Source: Cardiocondyla obscurior (taxonomy: Eukaryota; Arthropoda; Insecta; Hymenoptera; Formicidae). Taken from it: a DNA stretch of 64,000 bases. This document shows positions 63,891 through 64,000 of this stretch, one piece after another. Each line of letters starts with the position of its first letter. Positions within the stretch are counted from its first letter, which is position 1. The notes under the pieces are model-generated. The model ran no database searches. It worked only from the letters and a program-made list of their open reading frames with translations, and had not been told where the DNA came from. The DNA lies in contig NC_091880.1 of the NCBI RefSeq assembly GCF_019399895.1, forward strand, positions 5,022,001-5,086,000. Reading direction: 5' to 3'. The position numbers were made by a program, and so were the translations under genes.

Positions 63891-64000
63891 AACAAAATTG
63901 CTTACGGCTCACTTGAATTTTCTGATTCTTCTGTTGATTTAGCACATACACATACTACTACCGACAATTGTAACCGCTCGTTTCGTCCAACGCTGGGACG

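Larger units (their letters stand above)
58088..64000 (+). mobile_element. BEL/Pao LTR retrotransposon, 3' end outside window
   Basis: 5' LTR, primer-site-like TTTGGTCCTTCGAGCCGG at about 58536-58553, then gag-pol with Pao order (gag, protease, RT, RNase H, integrase in one frame originally). The last 110 bases (63891-64000) are its 3' region. The insertion is in pol of the minus-strand errantivirus. Confidence 0.9.

Overview
The window is almost entirely transposable elements nested inside one another; I see no ordinary host gene, tRNA, rRNA or CRISPR array. The mix (errantivirus-like Gypsy with env, BEL/Pao, Copia primed by initiator-Met tRNA, Jockey-type LINE, a Polinton with short GTAAGT introns, a MULE-like DNA transposon) points to an insect. 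A hymenopteran, perhaps an ant, is my guess from recollection of similar proteins, not something the sequence proves.

Layout. (1) A Gypsy element, here Gypsy-1, runs on the + strand from the left edge to 43909: gag-pol at 1-3038, an env remnant at 31254-32262 and 38671-38719, and a 3' LTR that starts at 38805 and ends at 43909. It carries four insertions: a Polinton/Maverick (about 3039-30928), a 258-bp foldback (30996-31253), a MULE-like transposon with 1.85-kb terminal inverted repeats (32263-38670, perfect 9-bp target duplication) and a full-length Jockey-like LINE (39249-43804, 12-bp target duplication). (2) The Polinton is itself interrupted by Gypsy-2 (5757-16878, 4-bp target duplication), which has three LTRs and looks like the product of self-insertion followed by LTR-LTR recombination. 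(3) From 43910 to 58087 lies a minus-strand errantivirus-like element (pol end, env and a third Cys-rich ORF). Its third ORF is split by a Copia element (44349-53819), which in turn contains a young Gypsy-3 (47382-52248, minus strand). (4) A BEL/Pao element starts at 58088, inside the pol of that same errantivirus, and runs off the right edge.

The Polinton is the richest module. Without Gypsy-2 it is about 16.8 kb. It encodes protein-primed PolB, a retroviral-type integrase with a chromodomain, a packaging ATPase, a PLA2/core protein, an adenain-like protease, a penton-like and a major capsid protein, a coiled-coil fibre-like protein and several unknowns. Three of its genes need spliceosomal introns to be read: PolB, and two small minus-strand genes next to the TIRs that do not appear as single ORFs. 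Both diverged TIRs carry an open 109-codon reading frame. Several of its genes hold single stops or frameshifts, so this copy is defective.

The order of events I infer is: errantivirus first; then Gypsy-1, Copia and BEL into it; then Polinton, MULE and LINE into Gypsy-1, Gypsy-3 into Copia, and Gypsy-2 into the Polinton. This fits a heterochromatic, possibly piRNA-cluster-like locus.
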